Source: Nostoc piscinale CENA21 (lineage in GTDB: Bacteria; Cyanobacteriota; Cyanobacteriia; Cyanobacteriales; Nostocaceae). From it: a stretch of DNA of 64,000 nucleotides. Made by a program: the position numbers and the translations under genes. Shown here one piece after another: positions 46,999 through 55,656 of this stretch. Where the stretch lies: contig NZ_CP012036.1 of assembly GCF_001298445.1 (NCBI RefSeq), positions 6,201,525 to 6,265,524 on the forward strand, in the 5' to 3' direction. Position 1 is the stretch's first letter. Every line of letters begins with the position of its first letter. Under the pieces are notes generated by a model that saw only the letters and a list, made by a program, of their open reading frames with translations, was not told the DNA's origin and did not search any database.

Positions 46999-49782
46999 AT
47001 GAAGCGGCGCTCAACAATGGTAATAGCATTTTTACTTAGTTTTTTTCTCAGTTTTATACCTTTTTCGGGCAATGTGATTAATGCGGCTACACCAACCGCA
47101 GTTGCGCCAGTATCGGGATTATCCTTTACCCAAGGTGTGAAAAAAACTGTCTTAGAAAACGGTTTAACAGTATTAACAAAAGAAGTCCATACAGCCCCGG
47201 TGGTGAGTGTGCAAGTATGGTATAAAGTTGGTTCACGCAACGAAGGTAAAGGCGAAAGTGGTATTTCTCACCAGTTAGAACATTTGATGTTTAAAGGTAC
47301 AAAAGACCGCCCCGTACAGTTCGGACGTTTGTTTAGTGCCTTGGGTAGTCAGTTTAATGCTTTTACAAGTTACGACGAAACAGCTTACTTCGGCACAGTG
47401 CAGCAAGATAAACTCCAAGCATTGCTAACTTTAGAAGCAGACCGGATGAAAAACGCTTTGATTGGGGCTGAACAACTTGCTAGTGAAAAGCGCGTTGTGA
47501 TTTCTGAGTTACAAGGCTATGAAAACTCGCCCAGTTACCGTTTAAATCGGGCGGTGATGAAAGCGGCTTTTCCCAATCGGGCTTATGGTTTATCTGTAGG
47601 TGGTACAAAAGCCGATGTGGAAAAATTCACTGTCGAACAGGTGCGGAATTATTACCAAACTTATTACAGTCCTGACAATGCGACTTTGGTAATTACAGGG
47701 GATTTTGCCACAGAACCAGTACTCAAGGCAGTGAAAGAAAGTTTTGGCAAGTTGACAAAGAATCAAAAGTCAACAGTCGATAGTCAAGAAAGAGCCGTTA
47801 GTCAAAATTCTCAACCCCCCACTCCCAACTCCAAAGCCTCAACTCCCATAGTTTTAAAAGAACCAGGAAGTGCTGCACTTTTGCATGTTGTCTATCCTTT
47901 ACCAGATATCAAACATCCTGATGTACCAGCAATTGATGTCATGGATGCAATTTTGACCGGGGGACGGAGTTCGAGACTTTATCAAGCTTTGGTGGAATCT
48001 GGTTTAGCAAGTTCTGTGGATGGAAGTGCGGCGGAATTAATTGAACCGGGTTGGTATGAAATTGAGGCGACAGCAGCCCCCGGTCAAAAGCTAGAGAAAA
48101 TTGCTCAAGTTCTGCAAACATCACTATCCGAATTACAACAAAAGGAAGTGAGTGCAGAAGAATTAAACCGCGCCAAGACAATATTGCAAGCTTCTTTTGT
48201 TTTAGGGAATCAAGATATTAGCAGCCAAGCTAGTCAGTTGGGATATAACCAAACTGTGGCGGGAGATTATAAATATATTGAACGCTATTTAGCTGCGATC
48301 GCCAAAGTTACACCAGAAGATGTAAAACGAGTAGCAAAAACTTACCTTGTTCCAGCTAAACAAACCATCGGCTTTTTTGAACCAACTCAACCAGATGGTC
48401 AAGCCGGAACTTCTGGTTCTGGTTCTGGTCGGACTGTGGAAAACTTTAGTCCTGGTCAACCAGTAGACCCGGCCGAACTGGCGAAATATTTACCACCTGC
48501 GAGTTCATCTACAGTATCTAATCAACAACCTCTACCACAACAGTTTTCTTTAGCCAATGGTTTGCGAGTCTTACTGTTACCTGACCGCAGTCTGCCCACA
48601 ATTAACATTAGTGGTCAAATTGATGCGGGAACTGAGTTTGATGGAAATCAAAAAGCTGGACTCGCCCTTCTGACAGCAGACAACTTAATGAATGGAACCC
48701 AAACGAAAAATGCTTTGGCTTTAGCCCAAACTTTAGAAAATAGGGGAACCAGTTTAGAGTTTAGCCCCAGCCGCGAAGGAGTCAGTATCAGTGGTGAAGG
48801 GCTTTCGGCTAACTTGCCAGTGTTAGTGCAAACTTTGGCAGATGTATTACAGAATGCTAATTTCCCCGATGACCAATTAGAACTGAGTCGTCAACGGGCG
48901 TTAACGAGTTTGCAAGTGCAGTTAGATGACCCCAGCACTTTAGCAAGGCGCGTATTCCAACAAGCAATTTACCCAGAAAATCATCCTTTCCACAGTTTTT
49001 CCACAGAAGCGAGTTTAAAGAGTATCACTCGTGATGATGTGTTGAACTTTTATCGTCAACATTACCGTCCAGATACAACCACACTCGCTTTAGTGGGAGA
49101 TTTTGACCCAGTGAAAGTCAAAGATTTATTCAATCAAGCTTTTGGGAAATGGCAAGCTGAAGGTAAACCACCTGCGTTGAATTTGCCGAAAGTACCCCTA
49201 CCAAAAACTTCCACTCGCTTGAATAAAGTAATTCCCGGTAAAGCGGAGGCTGTAACTTACATTGGTTACAACGGCATTTCTCGCAAAGACCCCCGTTTCT
49301 ATGCAGCTTTGGTACTGAATCAAATTTTAGGTGGTGATACTTTATCTAGCCGTTTGGGTACAGAAGTGCGCGATCGCCTTGGTTTGACTTATGGTATCTA
49401 CAGTGGTTTTGCTGCGGGGATCAATCCCGGCCCCTTCTTAATCGAAATGCAAACTGCGCCTACAGATGCCCAAAAAGCGATCGCCAGCACCATCGCTTTA
49501 CTCAAACAGCTACGGGAACAAGGCATTACAGAATCAGAATTAAATACTGCCAAACGTTCCATTACTAATAGCTACCCTGTGGAATTAGCTAACCCCAGCG
49601 AAGTTGCCAACATCATTTTAAATAATGCTGTTTTGGGTCTTTCCCCCGCAGAAATTCGTGAATTTCCGCGACGCATTCAAGCTGTAAATATGACTCAAAT
49701 TCAACAAGTCATCAAAGATTTAATTCAACCAGAAAATGTGGTGATTGTCACTGCTGGCCCTGGTGATACAGCATCTAAGTAA
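46999..49782 (+). CDS. M16 family zinc metallopeptidase, two-lobed, secreted
   Basis: 927 residues from ATG 46999; the TTG two codons earlier is not needed. Signal peptide MKRRSTMVIAFLLSFFLSF... cut near INAA. First lobe carries the HXXEH motif in SHQLEHLMF and its distal Glu in ISELQGYEN; the second lobe (from ~530) lacks it, as in pitrilysin-type fusions. It degrades peptides in the periplasm. Residues ~255-285 (NQKSTVDSQERAVSQNSQPP) are encoded by an in-frame repeat tract, and 470-485 is Gly/Ser-rich. Followed by a palindromic terminator. Confidence 0.92.
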   Translation: MKRRSTMVIAFLLSFFLSFIPFSGNVINAATPTAVAPVSGLSFTQGVKKTVLENGLTVLTKEVHTAPVVSVQVWYKVGSRNEGKGESGISHQLEHLMFKGTKDRPVQFGRLFSALGSQFNAFTSYDETAYFGTVQQDKLQALLTLEADRMKNALIGAEQLASEKRVVISELQGYENSPSYRLNRAVMKAAFPNRAYGLSVGGTKADVEKFTVEQVRNYYQTYYSPDNATLVITGDFATEPVLKAVKESFGKLTKNQKSTVDSQERAVSQNSQPPTPNSKASTPIVLKEPGSAALLHVVYPLPDIKHPDVPAIDVMDAILTGGRSSRLYQALVESGLASSVDGSAAELIEPGWYEIEATAAPGQKLEKIAQVLQTSLSELQQKEVSAEELNRAKTILQASFVLGNQDISSQASQLGYNQTVAGDYKYIERYLAAIAKVTPEDVKRVAKTYLVPAKQTIGFFEPTQPDGQAGTSGSGSGRTVENFSPGQPVDPAELAKYLPPASSSTVSNQQPLPQQFSLANGLRVLLLPDRSLPTINISGQIDAGTEFDGNQKAGLALLTADNLMNGTQTKNALALAQTLENRGTSLEFSPSREGVSISGEGLSANLPVLVQTLADVLQNANFPDDQLELSRQRALTSLQVQLDDPSTLARRVFQQAIYPENHPFHSFSTEASLKSITRDDVLNFYRQHYRPDTTTLALVGDFDPVKVKDLFNQAFGKWQAEGKPPALNLPKVPLPKTSTRLNKVIPGKAEAVTYIGYNGISRKDPRFYAALVLNQILGGDTLSSRLGTEVRDRLGLTYGIYSGFAAGINPGPFLIEMQTAPTDAQKAIASTIALLKQLREQGITESELNTAKRSITNSYPVELANPSEVANIILNNAVLGLSPAEIREFPRRIQAVNMTQIQQVIKDLIQPENVVIVTAGPGDTASK

Positions 49783-49827
49783 GGGTAATTCATCGGTGAT
49801 TTGACCTCAATCAATTCATACACAACT

Positions 49828-49860
49828 AGATACCCGACTTCTTCAAGAAGTCGGGTATCT
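49828..49860. terminator. Two-way terminator between converging genes
   Basis: Arms AGATACCCGACTTCTT and its complement, 16 bp perfect, one-base loop. It ends both the M16 gene (plus) and the NAGPA lipoprotein gene (minus). Core shared with 18689-18721. Confidence 0.88.
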
Positions 49861-49899
49861 GAGTCAAGGCGATTTTATATATTTTGTGAATGAATTAAT

Positions 49900-50832
49900 T
49901 TAATTAGCTATTTTGTAAATCAAAAACACCGAACCAATTGCACCGCCATTTTCGACATAAATTTTACCGTTGTAATATAATCCAGGCGACCCACCTCCAT
50001 CAAATAACATTCCTTCTTGAATTTTACCTAAACAATTATTCCGGGCAATACCAGATAAAACATCATCAAACATATCTGGCATTAATTCTTGATTAATTTG
50101 AGAAGATTCAATAGCTGAATTAGCTTTGATATCATTCACTAATAAAATTACATAACCTTTACTAGTCGTCGCCACCATAGAGCGATTAGTTGCTTCTTTA
50201 CAAGCAAGTTCTCCTAAATCTTGACAAATATCTTTAAACTTACCTTGGCGATAAAATCTGCCATTTCCACCCACTAAATTGTAATTCAAAAGATTATTAC
50301 TTCTTCTCCCTGCCTGAATTGTAGCGATTCGCTCTTGTGGTTTACCTCCAGAAATACCAAAGGAAGAACGTCTATTTTTAAACGCTCCTGAATACTCCAC
50401 ACCACGAGAAATATTTAAGCCTTGTGGTTTATCATCAGTGCCGATATAGTCGGCATTAATCGCTACTAGCGGTCTTTGTCCATTTAACAGGGAATTGCGA
50501 TCGCTAATAATTTCATTAAATTGCTTTGGTACATAATTTCTGATAAAGTTCCCCTGTTGATTTTTTGCATAAAGCTTGTGAGATAAACCCACATTCACCT
50601 TGAAATCTAACTTGGGTGATTTAGGATTAAAAATAATCACATGATTAATACCCTTGGTGGATTTCTGCCCTTGATTATTAGTTTTAAAAAATTCCAGGCT
50701 GAATTGAGGATTTTCACCAGGGCAAGTTTTTGCACCTTTGGTTGATGAATTGGCTGTATCTTCTTTACAAGCAAATAACAAATTGATGGTAATGCTCAAT
50801 ATAGATAAGAGTAATATTTTTTTAATCCACAT
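49900..50832 (-). CDS. Phosphodiester glycosidase (NAGPA/DUF2233) family lipoprotein
   Basis: 310 residues. Lipoprotein signal MWIKKILLLSILSI...LLFAC with lipobox LFAC, so membrane-anchored outside the cytoplasm. NAGPA domain features: VAINADYIG, GLNISRGVEYSG, TSKGYVILLVND, MLFDGGGSPGLYYNGKI. The family cleaves sugar phosphodiesters; bacterial substrates are mostly unknown. It is the last clear host gene before the tail module. Confidence 0.87.
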   Translation of the reverse strand: MWIKKILLLSILSITINLLFACKEDTANSSTKGAKTCPGENPQFSLEFFKTNNQGQKSTKGINHVIIFNPKSPKLDFKVNVGLSHKLYAKNQQGNFIRNYVPKQFNEIISDRNSLLNGQRPLVAINADYIGTDDKPQGLNISRGVEYSGAFKNRRSSFGISGGKPQERIATIQAGRRSNNLLNYNLVGGNGRFYRQGKFKDICQDLGELACKEATNRSMVATTSKGYVILLVNDIKANSAIESSQINQELMPDMFDDVLSGIARNNCLGKIQEGMLFDGGGSPGLYYNGKIYVENGGAIGSVFLIYKIAN

Positions 50833-50937
50833 ACTCAGATAATAAGAACCCGCTACAGAACGACTATAGCGGGTAATAATTCAAAATTCCAATTTCGGCT
50901 AGTCCCGGCAAGCCTTTCAGCAATCACACTATTTAAA

Positions 50938-50970
50938 CCGTCCCAAAACTGTCCATTAACTGTCCAAGAA
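50938..50970. repeat. Three 11-bp direct repeats near the edge of the phage-tail element
   Basis: CCGTCCCAAAA, CTGTCCATTAA, CTGTCCAAGAA back to back, one DNA turn per unit. They lie between the last host gene and the first phage-like gene, ~30 bp before a TTGACA box at 51000. They could be recombinase/transposase sites at an element end or binding sites of the neighbouring ribbon-helix-helix protein. Confidence 0.6.
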
Positions 50971-51059
50971 ATTTACAATAAAATAACTCTCTAAACCCCT
51001 TGACAGGCTCATTTATAGTATGTAAGTATATTCTTGTAAAGCAAAAAGGGCGGGGCGAT

Positions 51060-51239
51060 ATGTGGAGAACCGAAGGTGTACCAGTTGATTGGCCAGAACT
51101 TAAAAAGCGCCGCAACCTCATCCTTACAGATACTTGCTGGGAGTTACTACAAAAGGAGGCGGAACAGCAAGGTATATCCAGGAGTGAGTTTATTGAGCGC
51201 GCCGTAAGGGGACTAATTGATTGGAGTGGTAGGGCATAA
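51060..51239 (+). CDS. Ribbon-helix-helix (CopG/Arc-like) DNA-binding protein
   Basis: 59 residues from ATG 51060 (MWRTEGVPVDWPELKKRRN), preceded by GGGCGGGG. The core NLILTDTCWELLQKEAEQQGISRSEFIERAVR is the RHH beta-helix-helix pattern (stretch given here in parts: LILTDTCWELL, GISRSEFIERAV). Such proteins bind operator repeats as dimers and often regulate phage or toxin genes. TTGACA at 51000-51005 with TAAGTA 17 bp on is a candidate promoter. Confidence 0.75.
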   Translation: MWRTEGVPVDWPELKKRRNLILTDTCWELLQKEAEQQGISRSEFIERAVRGLIDWSGRA

Positions 51240-51304
51240 GGTATTCGCAGTACCTTACACCCTGTACCTTCACCGCCCCGCCCGTCTAGTTAGAGGCAAC
51301 CAAA

Positions 51305-51499
51305 ATGCGTGTAACAAGAAACGGATGGGTAGACCAGGTAGCACATCTTTCCACTTTAGCAGCAAAGCGTGGATTATCAGAAGAGGAGGTTATGAACATT
51401 ATTTGGGATTTTCGCTCAGTCTGCCAAGAATACAATAGGGATTTCAGAAAGAATCTCAAACTGTTTGAAGACTGCATAGAAGTGGCGAGACATTGCTAA
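51305..51499 (+). CDS. Small phage-edge protein, unknown
   Basis: 64 residues, charged and helical (LSTLAAKRGLSEEEVMNIIW). Clean frame between the RHH gene and the shared terminator, on the same strand as RHH. No domain recognised. It may belong to an early or lysogeny unit of the element. Confidence 0.5.
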   Translation: MRVTRNGWVDQVAHLSTLAAKRGLSEEEVMNIIWDFRSVCQEYNRDFRKNLKLFEDCIEVARHC

Positions 51500-51505
51500 A
51501 TAAAA

Positions 51506-51525
51506 GCCCCGGTTTCCGCCGGGGC
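51506..51525. terminator. Two-way terminator at the end of the tail operon
   Basis: Stem GCCCCGG/CCGGGGC with loop TTTCCG, AAAA before and ATTCT after. On the minus strand it is followed by TTTTATTTA, just 4 bp past the last tail-operon stop (51529), and also ends the plus-strand unit. Confidence 0.9.
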
Positions 51526-51528
51526 ATT

Positions 51529-51858
51529 CTATCGTTTATTAATGCCGCTGTTGGTAGGCTTATCGTAAATCTCCTGCAATTTACTCTTCATGGCGCGGGT
51601 ATCCTCCTTATATTCAGCAAGGAAGATGCTGAAGGCTGTGCTGAGGTTGCGTAGTGCCTCACTCTCGACTTTCTGTTTATCCGTCCAGCCAATAATTGCT
51701 TCTCTTAAACCCATCCAGTAAGCCATAGTAAACACTGCGACGAACGTGACCAAAATTCCTAACCCCACGCCCCCGCTCTGAATTAGTACTTGGTCGATGA
51801 TGCGCTGTTGCGATTCTGGGGGAATGGTAATGCTTTTTTGAATGTTTAGTTCTTCCAT
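51529..51858 (-). CDS. Phage membrane protein, holin-like candidate
   Basis: 109 residues with one strong transmembrane helix (GGVGLGILVTFVAVFTMAYW) and a charged C-terminal helix. Last gene of the tail operon. Position and size fit a holin or anchor protein, but one helix alone is weak evidence. No endolysin gene is next to it; lytic domains are in the hub protein instead. Confidence 0.55.
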   Translation of the reverse strand: MEELNIQKSITIPPESQQRIIDQVLIQSGGVGLGILVTFVAVFTMAYWMGLREAIIGWTDKQKVESEALRNLSTAFSIFLAEYKEDTRAMKSKLQEIYDKPTNSGINKR

Positions 51859-51873
51859 TATCCTGAATTATAC

Positions 51874-52215
51874 CTAATTAAATCCCTCTATAAACTCCCC
51901 ACTTTCAAAGTCCGGCACAAACCCCTCCGGCATATATCCAACAAACTCATAGCCATAGAAAGGTGTGTATAGTACCCAGACTCTATGCCAGACTCCTTGC
52001 TCATCTGGGTAAATATCTAATGAGTAGAGATTTCCATCAATAGGGTTAAAGTAATTCCTATTACCCACATTTTCATACAAGTCTGGGTCATATCCCTCTG
52101 GTTCAAATTGGCCCTCTGGAAAAACATCAGAGAATTGGTAGTCTAGAAACTTTCGGTATTCTATCCATCTAATAGTATTAATTCCAGATTCTTCTCTTAC
52201 TAAGTTGCGTGGCAT
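51874..52215 (-). CDS. Phage-element protein, unknown
   Basis: 113 residues, acidic and rich in aromatic residues (WIEYRKFLDYQFSDVFPEG), no membrane segment. It overlaps neither neighbour and starts 2 bp after the fibre reading frame ends, fitting a translationally coupled operon. It could be a fibre chaperone or fibre tip, but nothing in the sequence proves this. Confidence 0.6.
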   Translation of the reverse strand: MPRNLVREESGINTIRWIEYRKFLDYQFSDVFPEGQFEPEGYDPDLYENVGNRNYFNPIDGNLYSLDIYPDEQGVWHRVWVLYTPFYGYEFVGYMPEGFVPDFESGEFIEGFN

Positions 52216-52216
52216 T

Positions 52217-52660
52217 TTAAGCTGTTCTCAAATATATTGCTGGTACTGTAGCAGTTAAAGCCGTGGTAGGCGCTGTAGCGGGCATTGCTGGGGATGTTGG
52301 TAGAGAGGTATAAGCTAAAGATCCGCTTCTACCATTTGTAAAAGAAGAGGAAGATGGTGCTGATAATCCGATGAAGGCTAAATTACCAGGATTGGACTGC
52401 TGTACAGTGAAAAAAGTTGCTGTTGCGTTCTTTATCAAACACCCCCAATACAAACCGGGTGTTAATGTAAAATTCCCTACAGATCCTTGTTTGAGTCCCC
52501 CAGCTAAATCTCTTTCTATTCCCCCATCTACTATTAAATTCTGTGGTGAGAAGCTACCACTATCGCTATAGATTCCCATCCTCATTAATCCTGTCCCCGC
52601 TGTTTGGATGAAGGAGCTTATATTATCAAAAGTGATTGTGCGCTCGATAATAATAGGCAT
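52217..52660 (-). CDS. Receptor-end domain of the tail fibre, out of frame with its N-terminal part
   Basis: 147 residues from Met at 52660 (MPIIIERTITFDNIS). The sequence (MRMGIYSDSGSFSPQNLIVD, then GNFTLTPGLYWGCLI) is typical of C-terminal jelly-roll-like domains in phage fibres and normally continues from an upstream fibre shaft. Here the shaft frame crosses a T8 run (52664-52671, minus strand) and ends 34 bp inside this frame at 52626. With seven T the two would join into one 703-residue protein. No ribosome-binding site is seen for separate translation. Confidence 0.75.
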   Translation of the reverse strand: MPIIIERTITFDNISSFIQTAGTGLMRMGIYSDSGSFSPQNLIVDGGIERDLAGGLKQGSVGNFTLTPGLYWGCLIKNATATFFTVQQSNPGNLAFIGLSAPSSSSFTNGRSGSLAYTSLPTSPAMPATAPTTALTATVPAIYLRTA

Positions 52661-54329
52661 AGCAAAAAAAAGTATTTGCTGCGGTAGATGTAGACGCATT
52701 TACACTAACTACACCGTAGGTTAAGAGATATACTCTTCCAGACCCTGCTGCTGCTTGTAGATTAGCTCTTACACTGCTTGATGCTATCGCTGTGTTTACT
52801 TCTTCTCTTAAATACACCACCGGATCAGCCACAGTCGTATTTGTTTTGACTGTTCCGGTGGTGGTGGATGATGCTATGGGTGAAGACCCTCCACCTGATA
52901 CAGTAGAGGGTTCCCACAGACCACTTGTTGAGTTGTAACTGTAAACCTGACCGTTAGTCGGTGAGGTAGTCGCTACACCTCTTCCTTGGATCTGTAGAGC
53001 ATTACCAAGCTGGGAAGTGCGGGCAATGTTGCTACTAATCTGCGCGTCGGGGACTAAGGTACTAGCATCAAGACTGGCGACACCATTAGCTGCACCTCTA
53101 GCAGTGGCTGCTAATGCACCGAGGTTAGTCAGTGCTGCTGATGCGCTCGTTGCGCCCGTACCACCCTTGGTAACTGATAGAGTACCCCCAATATTAGTCA
53201 GTGATAAGTTTGCTTCAGCAACATCTATATCTACTTCATTATTTACGCTGTCTAACGCGACAGTGACTTTGTTACTGGCAGCATTTATATTTCTGAAGTT
53301 TAAATTAACCCCAGTCTTGCTGGCATATAAGCCTACGCCGCCCACGCCTACGTTACTCGCGGTATTTGCTTCACCGCCGCCCCCGCCTGCACCATTACTA
53401 GCGGCTGTTACCCTACCATCAGCACCTACAGTAATGTTTGCATTAGTGTAAGACCCGGCAGCCACACCAGAAGCAGCGATTGTTGGGTTGGGGTATGTAC
53501 CACTTAAACTACCACCAGCACTACCAGTTGGAGTTCTAGCATCACTTAGTCTACTGTCCGTTGTGGCAACAGCACCTAAGTTAGTTAAAGCTGCTGTGGC
53601 AGTGGTTGCACCCGTACCGCCTTTAGCTACAGTTAGAGTACCGTTGAGGTTTTGAATGTTGGGGATTTGGGCAACTGGCACTAAGGTACTACCATCAAGG
53701 CTTGCTACGCCATTTGCCGCGCCCCGTGTAGATGATAGAAGGTAGGAACCTAGAGTAGTTGTTAAGCTACCGCTAGTGACATAGCCAGAGAGTGTAGTTG
53801 TTAAGCCAGTAGTGGTAACGTAGCCACTCAGTGCACTGGTGTTAGCCTTGGCAGCCAGTAAGGTATCCATAGTGCCTCTCAGGTACACTACTGGGTCGGC
53901 GTTGTTAACGTCCGTCTTCACGCGCCCGGCAATAGTAGATGATGCTAAGGGTGTAGTGCCACCAGTACTAGCTATCTCAGCCAGTACAAAGCTAATCAGC
54001 GATTGGTATTGTGGGTCACTACTATTAACGCCGCCATCCTCCAGTACAGATAATTCCAAGTCTGACGTGCCAACAGGAACTACTGTGTCGAAGTAACTAC
54101 CATCTGGTAACGTAATACGATATTGACTGGCATTCTCACCTTCCTCGTTACACCACAAGGTGAACTCTACAGCGCCCTGTGCATCGGTGTAGAAGGTATC
54201 TACGTCCTTTAAAAAAATAACCCCACCTGAATTATTTCGGGTGAGGTGCTGGATTTTAATTGGTTGTCGGGCGAGTGGTACACTACCTACACCCTCGAAC
54301 GTGCCAAATATTTTTCTTCTGGTGGGCAT
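52626..54329 (-). CDS. Tail fibre protein (shaft), C-terminus altered by T8 run
   Basis: 567 residues. N-terminal ~100 residues look like a base-attachment beta domain. The shaft has repeats such as AALTNLGA, VTKGGTGATSASAALTNLG, LSGTYPNPTIAASGV and RGAANGVASLD, all common in contractile-tail fibres. The last 14 residues (CYAYYYRAHNHF) result from reading past the T8 run. Starts 1 bp after the stop of a 57-residue gene. Confidence 0.85.
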   Translation of the reverse strand: MPTRRKIFGTFEGVGSVPLARQPIKIQHLTRNNSGGVIFLKDVDTFYTDAQGAVEFTLWCNEEGENASQYRITLPDGSYFDTVVPVGTSDLELSVLEDGGVNSSDPQYQSLISFVLAEIASTGGTTPLASSTIAGRVKTDVNNADPVVYLRGTMDTLLAAKANTSALSGYVTTTGLTTTLSGYVTSGSLTTTLGSYLLSSTRGAANGVASLDGSTLVPVAQIPNIQNLNGTLTVAKGGTGATTATAALTNLGAVATTDSRLSDARTPTGSAGGSLSGTYPNPTIAASGVAAGSYTNANITVGADGRVTAASNGAGGGGGEANTASNVGVGGVGLYASKTGVNLNFRNINAASNKVTVALDSVNNEVDIDVAEANLSLTNIGGTLSVTKGGTGATSASAALTNLGALAATARGAANGVASLDASTLVPDAQISSNIARTSQLGNALQIQGRGVATTSPTNGQVYSYNSTSGLWEPSTVSGGGSSPIASSTTTGTVKTNTTVADPVVYLREEVNTAIASSSVRANLQAAAGSGRVYLLTYGVVSVNASTSTAANTFFCYAYYYRAHNHF

Positions 54330-54330
54330 A

Positions 54331-54504
54331 TTAGTTGGTAATAGCTAGATAATTTCTTAAGATGCCGAGTACGGATTCCATACCGCGTAGGATGGTGCGT
54401 AAAGAGCCATTGGATGGATTCACCTGGAATACTTCGCGCATCTTTGCTGTGGTTGCAGTGAGTTCAGCAAGGACTTCTTCTAATTTTTCTCTGTCTCGAA
54501 TCAT
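54331..54504 (-). CDS. Small phage protein between fibre and collar genes
   Basis: 57 residues (MIRDREKLEEVLAELTATTA and on, ending RNYLAITN), helical and charged. It starts 2 bp after the collar-protein stop and ends 1 bp before the fibre ATG, so coupling in the operon is likely. Possibly a fibre-assembly helper; short helical proteins next to fibre genes often are, but this is inference. Confidence 0.65.
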   Translation of the reverse strand: MIRDREKLEEVLAELTATTAKMREVFQVNPSNGSLRTILRGMESVLGILRNYLAITN

Positions 54505-54506
54505 GG

Positions 54507-55643
54507 TTATGTCTTAATTACGTAATTGCAAACAATACTGGGCTGCATGTTGTTGTGCGCCGCGCCTCCACCTTGTGAACTGATTGTGATGCCAGTGCTG
54601 GCTGCATTAATAGCTATATTGGTGCGCGCGGTGGCTATGGTAATGCCTGTAGTGGAAGTACCAACCAACTGATTACCAGATGCGTTGGCTGTGATATACC
54701 CTTTAGCTCCTGTATCCTCCCCTGTGATACCTACGCCATTCTTGCTAAGGAAAGCATCTGTCTCACCTCTGGCATTGAAATCGCCGTCTATGGTGTTTGC
54801 ATAAATGCTGTGCAAGTGTCCTGGGTCTACAGGTGTGTGACCGTGACCATTATCAGTGATGCCGTGGGTGTGTGAATCTCCACTTACACCATGTCCGTGT
54901 GTGGGCATCTCAGTGGTGTTGAGTTGGTGTGTCTCAGCGCCGAGAGTCTGTCCTACAGTACGTGCTGTTAAACCAGTGCCAGTGCCTGCACCTACACCCA
55001 CGCGCCCCCGCCTATCAGGTACGCGGAACTTACCTGCAGTTGTACGAAATGTGGGGCCTAGCACAGCATCTAAGGCTGGATATGTAGCAATGTCGTATTC
55101 TGTACCGTCCTGCCATAGCCACCCACCAGAGGGCAGTGTAGACCCCCACCATTCCATACCCATGCCAGTTTGGATTGAAGAAGGTACGGTTGAGGGCTGC
55201 ACGCGGTCTATTAATTTATCTCGCAAATCCACAACTGAACCACTTAACGTGCCACCTGCCGTAGTTACCACCGCCATTGGGAAAGACTCATTTGGTAGCG
55301 TAGGTGCGGTTGCGATCGCCCCGGCACTATTAACGAAGATGTAGCTAGTGGCATTATTTGGTACTGTAATAGTTCCTGCCGTGATGGCAACTACTACACC
55401 TGTAGAGAGCAGTACAGATCCTCCTATATAATTAAGGGTTAGTCCTGCATTGTGACTAACCCTTAACCGATCGTAGAAACCATAGAATCTACTTTTTATT
55501 TGTGTGGGGGCATCATCTAGGTAATCATCAATTACCTTTGGCCCGCGCCCAATGAAATCCTCACCATCTGGAATGGGGAAGCCAATAGCGTTAACTGCTT
55601 CGGCGGTGAGTACATCCCCATTTTGATATACCGTGCGTGTCAT
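54507..55643 (-). CDS. Phage tail collar-domain fibre protein
   Basis: 378 residues. The middle contains the tail-collar motif (GMEWWGSTLPSGGWLWQDG, FRTTAGKFRVPDRRGRVGVG) and the His-rich MPTHGHGVSGDSHTHGITDN tract that binds iron or other metal in T4 gp12-like and lambdoid fibres. C-terminus has the conserved NNMQPSIVCNYVIKT ending. Trimeric receptor-binding or short-fibre role expected. Confidence 0.92.
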   Translation of the reverse strand: MTRTVYQNGDVLTAEAVNAIGFPIPDGEDFIGRGPKVIDDYLDDAPTQIKSRFYGFYDRLRVSHNAGLTLNYIGGSVLLSTGVVVAITAGTITVPNNATSYIFVNSAGAIATAPTLPNESFPMAVVTTAGGTLSGSVVDLRDKLIDRVQPSTVPSSIQTGMGMEWWGSTLPSGGWLWQDGTEYDIATYPALDAVLGPTFRTTAGKFRVPDRRGRVGVGAGTGTGLTARTVGQTLGAETHQLNTTEMPTHGHGVSGDSHTHGITDNGHGHTPVDPGHLHSIYANTIDGDFNARGETDAFLSKNGVGITGEDTGAKGYITANASGNQLVGTSTTGITIATARTNIAINAASTGITISSQGGGAAHNNMQPSIVCNYVIKT

Positions 55644-55656
55644 ATATATTTATTTA

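Noticed and set aside
50860..50935. tRNA-type attachment site at the element edge
   Set aside because: No cloverleaf or TTCGA arm; the string GGCTAGTCCCGGCAAGCC is a short inverted stretch only.
51217..51438. 73-codon plus-strand frame between the RHH gene and the 64-residue gene
   Set aside because: Overlaps both in another frame and lacks a ribosome-binding site.
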